Source: JACMRI01 sp043778625
GTDB taxonomy: Bacteria; Bacteroidota; Bacteroidia; UBA4408
Assembly (NCBI GenBank): GCA_043778625.1
Contig: JAYWFU010000081.1
Span: 1-20,605, forward strand
Direction: 5' to 3'
Length of the DNA: 20,605 nt
This document shows positions 7,326 through 14,978 of this stretch, piece after piece; position 1 is the first letter of the stretch; every line of letters begins with the position of its first letter. The notes beneath the pieces were generated by a model. The model made no database searches, was not told the origin of the DNA, and saw nothing but the letters and a program-made list of their open reading frames with translations. The position numbers were made by a program, and so were the translations under genes.

Positions 7326-9143
7326 CTATAAATTATTTTTTTTTAACGTTGCAAAATACTCCGTTAAAATTTTAGTTTTTGCAACGCCTACTACTTCCTG
7401 CAAGTCTAGTTCGGTAGCTTCTTTAACTCCACGCACACTTTTAAACACACGTATGAGCTCTACTACTGTAGCCTCACCAATACCTTTAATACTGTGTAAT
7501 TCGCTCTTAAAAGTTTCTTTGCTGCGCATATTGCGGTGGTGTGTTATTCCAAAGCGGTGTGCCTCGTCGCGTATGTGTTGTATTACACGTAGTGTTTCGC
7601 TTTTTTTATCCAAGTACATGGGTATAGGGTCGCCCGGAAAATATATTTCTTCTAACCGTTTGGCTATACCTATTATAGCTACTTTACCCATTAAGCCTAG
7701 TTCTCGCAGGCTTTCGCAGGCAGCACCTAACTGCCCCTTACCCCCATCAATTACTATAAGGTTAGGCATATCCAGCTTGTCGTCAATTACACGCTTATAG
7801 CGACGATGTATTACCTCTCGCATGGTTGCAAAATCATCAGGACCTTCTACAGTTTTTACATTAAAATGGCGGTACTCTTTTTTGGCAGGCTTACCATCAA
7901 TAAATACTGGCATTGCGCTTACTGCAAAATAACCTTGTATGTTAGAGTTATCAAATCCGTCAATCCTACGAGGCTCTTCGGTCATGCGCAAATCTTTTTT
8001 CATTTTTTGCATAAGCTCATTAGTCCGTCGTTCAGGGTTTACGAGGTCGGCTTGTAGGTCACGTTCTTTTTTGTAAAACAATACATTACGTTCCGATAGT
8101 TCCAATAATTTTTTTTTATCGCCCCGTTCGGGTATTGTTATTATGGTGTTTTCAAGCGTAATATCCAATTCAAAGGGTACAATAATTTCGCGCGCAAGGC
8201 TACTAAATTGTGTGCGCATCTCTACTATAGCTAGTGCTAGCAATTCTTGCGGAGTTTCGTCGAGCTTACGTTTTAGTTCAATCGTATGCGAGTTTATTAT
8301 AGCTCCGTGTATAATTTTGAGGTAATTAACAAAGCACGATTTTTCTTCGTTCACTACGCTAAACACATCAGCCTGTGCAATATTGGTATCTACTACAGTG
8401 CTTTTAACTTGATAATGACTTATGTTGTCTAGTTTTATTTTAACCCGTTGCGCATCTTCGTATTCAAGCCTTTCAGCATAGGCGTTCATTTGCGTATAAA
8501 AACTTTTGGTAACACTACTCAAGTTTCCTTTTATTATTTCGCGTATATTAACAATCATTGCTCCATACTCTTCCTTTGTTTGCAATGCTTCGCAAGGAGC
8601 TTTACAATTGCCAATATGGTATTCTAAACATAACTTAAATTTGTACGCCGCTATAGTTTGTTCAGTTAAACTTAGCCTACACGAACGTACTGGGTATATT
8701 TCTTTAATAAAATCGAGTAGGGTAAACATCATTTTTTTTGATGCGTAGGGCCCGTAGTAGTCGGCGGTGCCACGTATTTTGTTACGCGTATGAAATATGC
8801 GTGGAAACTCCTCTCTGGTTATAGCTATCCAAGGATACGTTTTATCGTCCTTGAGGTTGATGTTATACTTAGGTTGATTTTTTTTAATAAGTGTGTTTTC
8901 CAATAACAGTGCCTCCCATTCATTGGCTACAATTATGTACTTAATGTCCACAATTTGTTTTACTAATAAATATGTTTTTTTACTGTCGTGGTCGCGGTTA
9001 AAATAACTCGTTATACGTTTTTTTAAATTTTTAGCCTTACCTACATATATTAGTTTATTGTCTGCATCGTAATACTGGTACACCCCAGCATCATTGGGCA
9101 GTGTAGTTAATATAGATTGCAGGTGTGTACTAGGACTAATCAT
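7326..9143 (-). CDS. uvrC: Excinuclease ABC subunit C (UvrC)
   Basis: UvrC makes both incisions around a bulky DNA lesion after UvrA and UvrB have marked it. The 605 residues match the family length. The N-terminal GIY-YIG nuclease is seen as DAGVYQYY (18-25) and LIYVGKAKNLKKR (31-43), with the catalytic Glu near E82. Four cysteines (C155, C172, C180, C184) match the spacing of those that bind an iron-sulfur cluster in E. coli UvrC. A UVR motif that contacts UvrB lies at about 219-240. The RNase H-like nuclease has DGFDNSNIQG (395-404), VIDGGKGQLG (464-473) and a His near 529. A helix-hairpin-helix DNA-binding end follows (SIKGIGEATV, 551-560). No key residue is missing. It is preceded by a terminator, so it is probably a separate transcription unit. 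Confidence 0.97.
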   Translation of the reverse strand: MISPSTHLQSILTTLPNDAGVYQYYDADNKLIYVGKAKNLKKRITSYFNRDHDSKKTYLLVKQIVDIKYIIVANEWEALLLENTLIKKNQPKYNINLKDDKTYPWIAITREEFPRIFHTRNKIRGTADYYGPYASKKMMFTLLDFIKEIYPVRSCRLSLTEQTIAAYKFKLCLEYHIGNCKAPCEALQTKEEYGAMIVNIREIIKGNLSSVTKSFYTQMNAYAERLEYEDAQRVKIKLDNISHYQVKSTVVDTNIAQADVFSVVNEEKSCFVNYLKIIHGAIINSHTIELKRKLDETPQELLALAIVEMRTQFSSLAREIIVPFELDITLENTIITIPERGDKKKLLELSERNVLFYKKERDLQADLVNPERRTNELMQKMKKDLRMTEEPRRIDGFDNSNIQGYFAVSAMPVFIDGKPAKKEYRHFNVKTVEGPDDFATMREVIHRRYKRVIDDKLDMPNLIVIDGGKGQLGAACESLRELGLMGKVAIIGIAKRLEEIYFPGDPIPMYLDKKSETLRVIQHIRDEAHRFGITHHRNMRSKETFKSELHSIKGIGEATVVELIRVFKSVRGVKEATELDLQEVVGVAKTKILTEYFATLKKNNL

Positions 9144-9210
9144 ATAGTGGATAGAAAATCAATAATGTAAAAGTAATATAATGAACGAATTTTATTGACG
9201 GCATTGCCGA

Positions 9211-9218
9211 CAAAGCTA
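9211..9218 (-). promoter_or_regulatory. Possible -7 box for uvrC
   Basis: On the - strand TAGCTTTG is an exact match to TAnnTTTG, with only a weak TTAG upstream at the -33 position. It would give a leader of about 65 bases, longer than for the other genes here, and a small hairpin (GGCATTGCC, 9200-9208) would fall just after the transcription start. Confidence 0.3.
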
Positions 9219-9271
9219 TCAATAACGAATTATTTACTAATTTTAAATTAGTAACGTTAAAAGGCTTCAAT

Positions 9272-9306
9272 AAAAAAAGGCTTGCAATGTTTGCGAGCCT
9301 TTTTTT
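9272..9306 (-). terminator. Rho-independent terminator, usable in both directions
   Basis: A stem of nine pairs, GGCTTGCAA / TTGCGAGCC with one G-T wobble and a TGT loop, is flanked by seven A residues on one side and seven T residues on the other. It lies about 20 bases after the stop of the small periplasmic protein gene on the - strand and separates that unit from uvrC. Confidence 0.9.
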
Positions 9307-9325
9307 ATAATTATATTTAGTTTAC

Positions 9326-9757
9326 TTAAAAATTTAAGTCTTCTGTATCAGTTTCTGTGGTTGAATCTGCTTTTTTATTTCCTTCTGTTTTAATTGCTTT
9401 ATGTTCTAAGTGTTTAGCTTTGTTTTCTTTCCGAAACTCTTTTAGCTTTACTTTTTGTTCGTCGGTAAGGGTACTCATCATTGCAGCATTACATGTTTTG
9501 TTAGCTGTTTTCATATTTTCGTGTACCGCTTTTTTATCTTTTCCGTACTTAGCAATCATTTCGTCTTGTATTTTAGCACGGTCTAATAACGCTGTTTTAA
9601 TTTTAACTGATTGGGCATCGTTTAATGCCAACTTTGTGTTTAGTAGCTCCATGTGTTTAGCTACACGTTCTTCAGATGTTTTTTTAACTTTTTGAGCCAT
9701 GCTCACTGTTGTTGCACTAATCATAAGTGCTACTAATACTAATTTAATCGTTTTCAT
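9326..9757 (-). CDS. Small periplasmic helical protein, Spy/CpxP-like
   Basis: A clear signal peptide with cleavage after MAQ (residue 22) sends this 143-residue protein to the periplasm. The mature part is highly charged and predicted helical, with two motifs, LALNDAQ (about 47-53) and LTDEQ (about 97-101), in the places where Spy/CpxP-family proteins carry LTxxQ repeats. This arrangement is common in small Bacteroidota proteins of the DUF4890 and Spy-like groups. Spy-type proteins act as ATP-independent chaperones or stress sensors, but that function is only inferred here. The tail (about 115-143) is Lys/Glu/Thr-rich, low in complexity and probably disordered. The gene stands alone between a 90-base gap and a strong terminator. 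Confidence 0.8.
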   Translation of the reverse strand: MKTIKLVLVALMISATTVSMAQKVKKTSEERVAKHMELLNTKLALNDAQSVKIKTALLDRAKIQDEMIAKYGKDKKAVHENMKTANKTCNAAMMSTLTDEQKVKLKEFRKENKAKHLEHKAIKTEGNKKADSTTETDTEDLNF

Positions 9758-9847
9758 TTTGAGTGGTGTTAAGTGGGTTTATACTAGTTAACTTCTGTAT
9801 TAATACTAACTTAATAACCGTGCCAATAGTATTATCTCACACAAATT

Positions 9848-10519
9848 TTATTTTAGGCTATTAAAAATACCATCCATTTCTACAACGCTTATTTTTTTAT
9901 AGTCTTTAGGAAGTAAAAATTGATCGTTTTCAATGGGCTCTGTTTTTACTTCTCGTGCTTTTAGATGCATGTGTATTCCGTATTTTATAACATGGTATTC
10001 CATAAGCATACCATCGATTTCTTTAAACGGACTCCACCAATTACAATTTTTCGCATTTATTTCTTGTGTATAATAAACCTCAAATTTTTCGCTATTACCA
10101 ATGGTTAATATCGCTTTTTTACATTTGTATCCTGCCACCTCTTTCTCTCCATTAACTTTAATTATTGTGTATTTTGCATCACTTAATATAGTACTATCTA
10201 TTATTGATTGGTTGTATACAGCCGCTTTTTTATCAGTTAAAAACTTTAATAATTGCACCACTTCTTTTCTATCATAGTTGGCAACATTAACCATACTTAC
10301 CATACCTGTTGAAAAATCGCTGGAGGTGTTTGCGCCTTTAAATTTCATCGCTACTTCTTTGGGATATATTGATGACATAATACTCGCTTTCATCTCAGGG
10401 TAATCCACATCAAATACTATTTCGCCTTCGGTAGGATTACTTTTATTCATAATATTAGTACACGATGTAAGTACTATTATGCTACTTATTAATGTTAGGT
10501 AAATGTGCTTTAAAGTCAT
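9848..10519 (-). CDS. GLPGLI-like / DUF4412-like lipoprotein
   Basis: The 223-residue product has a lipoprotein signal with lipobox LTSC (C20). The mature protein has the layout of the GLPGLI and DUF4412 families of Bacteroidota: a strand near GEIVFDVDYP (32-41), the family hallmark VAGYKCKKA (128-136), an export strand VYYTQEI (149-155), and PFKEIDGMLMEY (164-175) where the name-giving GLPGLI motif would stand. That motif is poorly conserved, so membership is likely but divergent. These proteins are thought to sit in the envelope and have no established biochemical role. It has its own predicted promoter at 10552-10559. Confidence 0.8.
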   Translation of the reverse strand: MTLKHIYLTLISSIIVLTSCTNIMNKSNPTEGEIVFDVDYPEMKASIMSSIYPKEVAMKFKGANTSSDFSTGMVSMVNVANYDRKEVVQLLKFLTDKKAAVYNQSIIDSTILSDAKYTIIKVNGEKEVAGYKCKKAILTIGNSEKFEVYYTQEINAKNCNWWSPFKEIDGMLMEYHVIKYGIHMHLKAREVKTEPIENDQFLLPKDYKKISVVEMDGIFNSLK

Positions 10520-10551
10520 TTAATTTAAAATTCTTTGGGTGTATTGTATTA

Positions 10552-10559
10552 CAAATATA
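10552..10559 (-). promoter_or_regulatory. -7 box of the GLPGLI-like lipoprotein gene
   Basis: TATATTTG on the - strand is an exact TAnnTTTG match ending 32 bases before the start codon, the same distance as at the aquaglyceroporin and carboxypeptidase genes. The -33 element is poor. Confidence 0.5.
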
Positions 10560-10601
10560 TCTTTTTTGAGTTATTAACGTTATTAGTTTACACTAAAAAT
10601 A

Positions 10602-11603
10602 TTATTTAGCAACTCTATTTATTCCCTTTTGTGCCATTTCATAATCAGGAAATAGCTGCAAGGCTTTTTCATAATCGCGTTTGGCAGCAGCTATATCGCC
10701 CATTAATTCAAATGTATAGCCCCGCATATAATATGCTTTTTCAAAATTGGTATCAACGTTTATAGCATCAGTAAAATTTTTTAATGCTTCTTGTTTTACG
10801 TTTAAAAAATTGAGGTGCATATATCCCAAATTAAAAAATGCTTCACGATTGCGGGGATTAATTTTTGCTAATAATGTAAAACGTTCAATGGCTTGATTAT
10901 ATTTTTTATTTTCCATATAAAACATACCTATGTTGTAGTGTATCTCTTCGCTCTTGGGGCTTATGCGTATGGCGTTATTATAATATTGCAAGCATATAGG
11001 GTCGTTTTTTAAGGCGTAAATAATCCCTAGTTGCATGTAGGCATTATAGTATTGTGGATCTTGTTCGGTAGCGGTTACAAAGCTAGAAACTGCTTTGGTG
11101 GTATCGCCGCTTTCTTTGTATATCATTCCCTTAAGAAAGTACGATTTTGCATAATGCACATCTTCTTTCAAAGCCTCGTTTACAAACTTTATAGCATCTT
11201 CGTATTGTTTAACGTAAAAATAAAGTTCGGCAAGTTTAGTATTTACTTCTATTTTACTTCCTGTTTTTGTGAGCCCGCGCAACAGCATATCGCGGGTAGC
11301 TCTAGTGTTATTTTGCACAAAATAAATATCGCCAATTGTAACATAATATTTTGCTCTGGTGCTATCCAACATCAGTACTACTTTCATATTATCGGTGGCG
11401 TTTATTATATCCTTATGTTCCATGTAATACATAGCTCTACGATGGTATAAATCGGCATTTTTATTGTCGTTGAGTATAGAGTCGTTAAGGGCTTGTAATT
11501 CGGGCGGCAATATCGATTTTACTTCTTTTGTTTTTTTACTATTGTTGCATGCGCTAGTTAATGCTAGTGCAACAAACAGATGAATTATTAGTTTAAATTT
11601 CAT
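10602..11603 (-). CDS. TPR-repeat lipoprotein
   Basis: This is a scaffold-type envelope protein. I chose the ATG at 11603, not the earlier one at 11633, because the later start begins directly with a lipoprotein signal (MKFKLIIHLF, lipobox ending at C19). It also leaves a 16-base gap to the upstream gene instead of an overlap. The remaining 333-residue chain is built almost entirely of about eight 34-residue tetratricopeptide repeats from residue 45 to the end, for example the unit containing AKSYFLKGMIYKESGDTTKA and the one containing AYYMRGYTFELMGDIAAAKR. TPR arrays bind protein partners; the partner is unknown. It follows the M14 carboxypeptidase gene closely and is probably cotranscribed with it. 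Whether the two proteins work together cannot be told from the sequence. Confidence 0.88.
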   Translation of the reverse strand: MKFKLIIHLFVALALTSACNNSKKTKEVKSILPPELQALNDSILNDNKNADLYHRRAMYYMEHKDIINATDNMKVVLMLDSTRAKYYVTIGDIYFVQNNTRATRDMLLRGLTKTGSKIEVNTKLAELYFYVKQYEDAIKFVNEALKEDVHYAKSYFLKGMIYKESGDTTKAVSSFVTATEQDPQYYNAYMQLGIIYALKNDPICLQYYNNAIRISPKSEEIHYNIGMFYMENKKYNQAIERFTLLAKINPRNREAFFNLGYMHLNFLNVKQEALKNFTDAINVDTNFEKAYYMRGYTFELMGDIAAAKRDYEKALQLFPDYEMAQKGINRVAK

Positions 11604-11619
11604 GCTGATTAAGGGGTAA

Positions 11620-14004
11620 TTATTGTTTAACAATTTTAGTACTATTTATCACTCTATTATTAACATCAAGTAGTTTAACAATATACAAACCATTACTCCA
11701 TAATGCAGTGTTTACTTGTGTAATAGTGTTAATGGCACTTTGGTACATTAGCGCGCCTTGTGCGTTGTATATAGTAGCTTTAGTAACTGTTGATATTCCG
11801 CTTCCAATAGTTAATTGCTCAGTAAATGGATTAGGGAAGGCAGTGGTTAATATGTTGTTGTTAAAATTAGTTAACCCTGTAATACCTGTAGTAGTAATAG
11901 TAAAATCATCAAAATAAAAGCCATCCATATTTACAAAACTATCTGCAAATAACAGGAACCTAAATTTTACGTTGGCGTTACCAATCAAGGTGGCAATATC
12001 ACTATTTTCTTTTACCCATGAGCTCTGTACATCATCATATATTGGACCTGCTGAGGCATTGCGTGTGTAGTTGCCGCAAAGGTTTACCCATGTACTGCCA
12101 TTGTTAATAGAAGCTTGTATTTGCACATAATCATAATCTTTTTCAAGTTCCCATTTTGCATAATAACTTAAAGCGGCGCTAGTGTAGTTGCCAGCTAAGT
12201 TAACCCCTTGCGTGGTGGTAATTGTAACCGTTTTCCCATTCGCGTAATTTCCAATAGGGCTATCTGTTATTGATGTTGTAGGAGTTACAAAGCTTGCTGT
12301 AGTTGTGTTCCAGATACTATTGGCGCTTTTTGTCCAAAACGGAACAAGAGTATTTGTAGTATCCTTTACAAGTACTGTTGCTAACGCATTACTTATGTTT
12401 GCTACTATGGTTATGGTATCGGTGGTGGTTATGTCTCCGTTGTTAACACTCAATAATAGTTTTATTTCATCGCCGTTGTTTATGTTGGGTAAATCAATAG
12501 TATAAGCTATTGAATCGTTAACTGACTGTAACATTACCATATTATTATACGCCTTACTTGTGCCTGTACTCATTACTTTAGCGTTAATGGGTGCAATACT
12601 TACAATAGCTTGTACGCCACTGCGTAAGCCTAAACGAGTAATATTGTAAGCAAAATAATTATTGGCTGTACTTGCTTTATTATTGATTGAAGGCTGTATG
12701 CGATAGTACTTACTCATTAATCGCAGGGCATTTACATTTTGAGTAATGTTGCTTTTACAAATATCAATAATTTTGTTTTGCGCAGGCCAAAATCCATCTG
12801 CCGCATCTCCTGCTTCAGGCGTTAGCGATAATATTTTTGGCTTAGAGGTTTGTTCGCCATACATCCAATCATCGCTATCGCCATTGGTAGTGTAGTTTAC
12901 CGTTTGGTTACCTGTACCGTATTTAAAATTATTATCCATAGTTAAAAACTGTGCGTACTGTACAAACTGCGCAGAGTCAGGCGTGTATAAATCTGCCAAA
13001 TATCCCCACGGGTAAATTAATAAATTACCATACGTGTGATAGTTTAATGTAATTTCAAACTGATGATTATTACACAACCATTTAACTGCTTGCGTTTCCG
13101 CTTCCGAAAACCCTATTGTGCCTCTGTATGTATCGCTAGTACTATCAGGCGATGAACCCACATCATCAAACCCCCAGTTGTCGCCATAGTTACGGTTTAA
13201 ATCCACGCCCCATACTTGTCCTGCAGTTATTTCTCTACGATTTTTTCGCCACAAACCGCCTCCGCTAGGGTTGGTAGTTTCGTTGTAAATGTAGCCATCA
13301 GGGTTTACGCAGGGTATAAAGTAAAGCTCGGTGTTGTTTACCAAATATTGTATTTCGGGGTTAGTAGCATAGTTTTCTAACAAATACCACATATACATTA
13401 TTTGTTGCGATAGCGAGTTGGGCTCACGCGCATGATGTACTGATGTGTACAGTATTTCGGATTCCGATTCATCTACGTTAGGGTTATCTGATATTTTAAG
13501 CCACTGTATAGTACGCCCCTCTATGGTGTGAAACGTATCAATAGCCGCACGCGCTTTTATTAAATTCGGATATTTAATAGCCATACTATCTAAGTTATTT
13601 AGCATTTCGGCATAGGTAAAATAGCCACCCATTGTGCCTAATTTAAAATTAGTAGGCACAGCGTATTGCTTAGGCAAAATTGTCGGGCAGCCTGTTACAG
13701 TTGTTGTTTTAGCAGTTGAATTTTTGTTTTGATTAACATAGTGCGCTTGCACATCTTGTATCTCAATAACGTAAGTAAAGCCTTGTGCGGAAAGCAATGT
13801 AATTTCTTTACTATTTAAATCGCTCGTGTAATTTTTATCTTTAACTATATATCCATGATCCACCGCTATACCTAACTTTGCCAACTGTTGTAATGTATGC
13901 TGTGCATCAAGCTGCACGCGTACTCTGCTGTAGGTATATTGTTGTCCCATAACCAGCATACTATTAATTAATAGTATTAGTTGTAGTGTAATTACTTTTT
14001 TCAT
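11620..14004 (-). CDS. Secreted M14 zinc carboxypeptidase with T9SS sorting domain
   Basis: This is a zinc metallopeptidase that removes C-terminal residues from peptides outside the cell. It has 794 residues: a signal peptide ending near MGQ (21), a propeptide-like segment (about 22-120), the M14 catalytic domain (about 125-430), beta-sandwich modules (about 430-710) and a C-terminal type IX secretion sorting domain (about 718-794, beginning AFPNPF and ending NRVINSTKIVKQ). All catalytic features are visible: zinc ligands H191/E194 in HHAREP and H323 in NYHTYGN, substrate-binding N270-R271 in GVDLNRNYG, Tyr382 in DWMY, and the general base E397 in LTPEAGD. It is therefore predicted to be active. 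The segment near FYFDDF resembles the MAM/jelly-roll modules seen in similar proteins. It leads a two-gene unit with the TPR lipoprotein. Confidence 0.95.
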   Translation of the reverse strand: MKKVITLQLILLINSMLVMGQQYTYSRVRVQLDAQHTLQQLAKLGIAVDHGYIVKDKNYTSDLNSKEITLLSAQGFTYVIEIQDVQAHYVNQNKNSTAKTTTVTGCPTILPKQYAVPTNFKLGTMGGYFTYAEMLNNLDSMAIKYPNLIKARAAIDTFHTIEGRTIQWLKISDNPNVDESESEILYTSVHHAREPNSLSQQIMYMWYLLENYATNPEIQYLVNNTELYFIPCVNPDGYIYNETTNPSGGGLWRKNRREITAGQVWGVDLNRNYGDNWGFDDVGSSPDSTSDTYRGTIGFSEAETQAVKWLCNNHQFEITLNYHTYGNLLIYPWGYLADLYTPDSAQFVQYAQFLTMDNNFKYGTGNQTVNYTTNGDSDDWMYGEQTSKPKILSLTPEAGDAADGFWPAQNKIIDICKSNITQNVNALRLMSKYYRIQPSINNKASTANNYFAYNITRLGLRSGVQAIVSIAPINAKVMSTGTSKAYNNMVMLQSVNDSIAYTIDLPNINNGDEIKLLLSVNNGDITTTDTITIVANISNALATVLVKDTTNTLVPFWTKSANSIWNTTTASFVTPTTSITDSPIGNYANGKTVTITTTQGVNLAGNYTSAALSYYAKWELEKDYDYVQIQASINNGSTWVNLCGNYTRNASAGPIYDDVQSSWVKENSDIATLIGNANVKFRFLLFADSFVNMDGFYFDDFTITTTGITGLTNFNNNILTTAFPNPFTEQLTIGSGISTVTKATIYNAQGALMYQSAINTITQVNTALWSNGLYIVKLLDVNNRVINSTKIVKQ

Positions 14005-14035
14005 AAATTAATTTTTAAAGCGTTTATTTTATTTT

Positions 14036-14043
14036 CAAAGGTA
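14036..14043 (-). promoter_or_regulatory. -7 box of the M14 carboxypeptidase gene
   Basis: TACCTTTG on the - strand is an exact TAnnTTTG match ending 31 bases before the ATG at 14004. No good TTTG is present at the expected -33 position, so strength is uncertain. Confidence 0.5.
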
Positions 14044-14113
14044 ATTTTAAAAATAAAAATCGCTCTTGTTTTTTTGCCTGTTAGTTAATTAACAATTCAT
14101 GGTTATTAACTAT

Positions 14114-14146
14114 CGTAGGGTAATTAGGTTAACCTAGCACCCTACG
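14114..14146. promoter_or_regulatory. Inverted repeat, candidate operator upstream of the LOG gene
   Basis: Perfect 8-base arms CGTAGGGT (14114-14121) and ACCCTACG (14139-14146) enclose a second perfect palindrome, TAGGTTAACCTA (14125-14136). The two are separated by AAT on one side and GC on the other. The repeat lies in the 184-base region between the divergent carboxypeptidase and LOG genes. Its right arm overlaps a seven-of-eight match to the -7 consensus (TACGTTTA, 14143-14150) placed 38 bases before the LOG start, so a bound protein would cover that promoter. It could also fold as a hairpin in RNA. Confidence 0.55.
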
Positions 14147-14188
14147 TTTATTTTAGCTAAATTAATTAGTACATTAAAATAATAGCAG

Positions 14189-14899
14189 ATGTTGGATAAC
14201 GAAGAAAAAATAATTAAAGCTTTTAAAAACAAAGATTGGAACGAAATACGTACAGCAGACTCATGGCAAATTTTTAAAATAATGAGCGAGTTTGTTGATG
14301 GTTTCGAAAAACTATCTAAAATAGGACCCTGCGTAAGTGTGTTTGGTTCGGCACGCACTAAGCCTGATAATAAATATTATATTTTAGCGGAAGAAATTGC
14401 TTACAAATTAACTCAGTATGGTTATGGTGTAATAACGGGTGGTGGCCCAGGCATTATGGAGGCGGGGAATAAGGGGGCAAAGCGAGGTAATGGCAAATCG
14501 GTTGGGGTAAATATAGATTTGCCATTTGAGCAAAAACCTAACGATTACATTGATAATGATAAAAGCATTGATTTCGATTACTTTTTTATTCGTAAAGTCA
14601 TGTTTGTTAAATACTCGCAAGGCTTTATAGTATTGCCAGGCGGAATGGGTACGTTAGACGAATTATTTGAGGCTATAACGCTAATTCAAACCTTAAAAAT
14701 TGGTAAATTCCCAGTAATAATGGTAGGTAAAGACTATTGGTCAGGCCTTATAGATTGGATACAAAACACAATGCTAGCCAAAGAACACAACATTAATCCT
14801 GAGGATATGAACGTGTTTAAACTAGTAGATACTGCCGACGAGGCAGTAAGTGCCATTAATGAGTTTTATAGTAAATACATGCTAAAACCTAACTTTTAA
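14189..14899 (+). CDS. LOG-family protein (nucleoside 5'-monophosphate phosphoribohydrolase-like)
   Basis: This is a Rossmann-like cytoplasmic protein of 236 residues from the LOG/TIGR00730 family, older annotations of which read 'lysine decarboxylase'. Characterised members cleave a nucleoside 5'-monophosphate to a base and ribose 5-phosphate, including cytokinin precursors. The key motif PGGMGTLDELFEA matches PGGxGTxxE, and the phosphate-binding loop VITGGGPGIMEAGNKGA is intact, with SVFGSARTK as the first strand. An extra N-terminal helical stretch of about 45 residues precedes the core. The substrate in this organism is unknown; nucleotide salvage is likelier than hormone production. It stands alone, behind an inverted repeat that may control it. 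Confidence 0.9.
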   Translation: MLDNEEKIIKAFKNKDWNEIRTADSWQIFKIMSEFVDGFEKLSKIGPCVSVFGSARTKPDNKYYILAEEIAYKLTQYGYGVITGGGPGIMEAGNKGAKRGNGKSVGVNIDLPFEQKPNDYIDNDKSIDFDYFFIRKVMFVKYSQGFIVLPGGMGTLDELFEAITLIQTLKIGKFPVIMVGKDYWSGLIDWIQNTMLAKEHNINPEDMNVFKLVDTADEAVSAINEFYSKYMLKPNF

Positions 14900-14918
14900 G
14901 TATAAAACACAATTAAAA

Positions 14919-14950
14919 TTTGACTAATTAAAAATTAAAATATACTTTTA
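14919..14950 (+). promoter_or_regulatory. Promoter of the TSP3/EF-hand outer-membrane protein gene
   Basis: TTTG (14919-14922), a 20-base spacer and TACTTTTA (14943-14950) fit the Bacteroidota promoter pattern, with one mismatch in the -7 box. It ends 28 bases before the ATG at 14979. Confidence 0.55.
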
Positions 14951-14978
14951 AAAATTATTGTAACAAAAAAATTAAAAC

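Noticed and set aside
7312..7800. 162-codon + strand frame opposite uvrC
   Set aside because: It is a shadow of the C-terminal half of uvrC; no separate motif is seen.
9194..9214. Small inverted repeat around GGCATTGCC in the uvrC leader as a terminator or operator
   Set aside because: The paired stem is only four to five bases and there is no T run. It could easily be chance.
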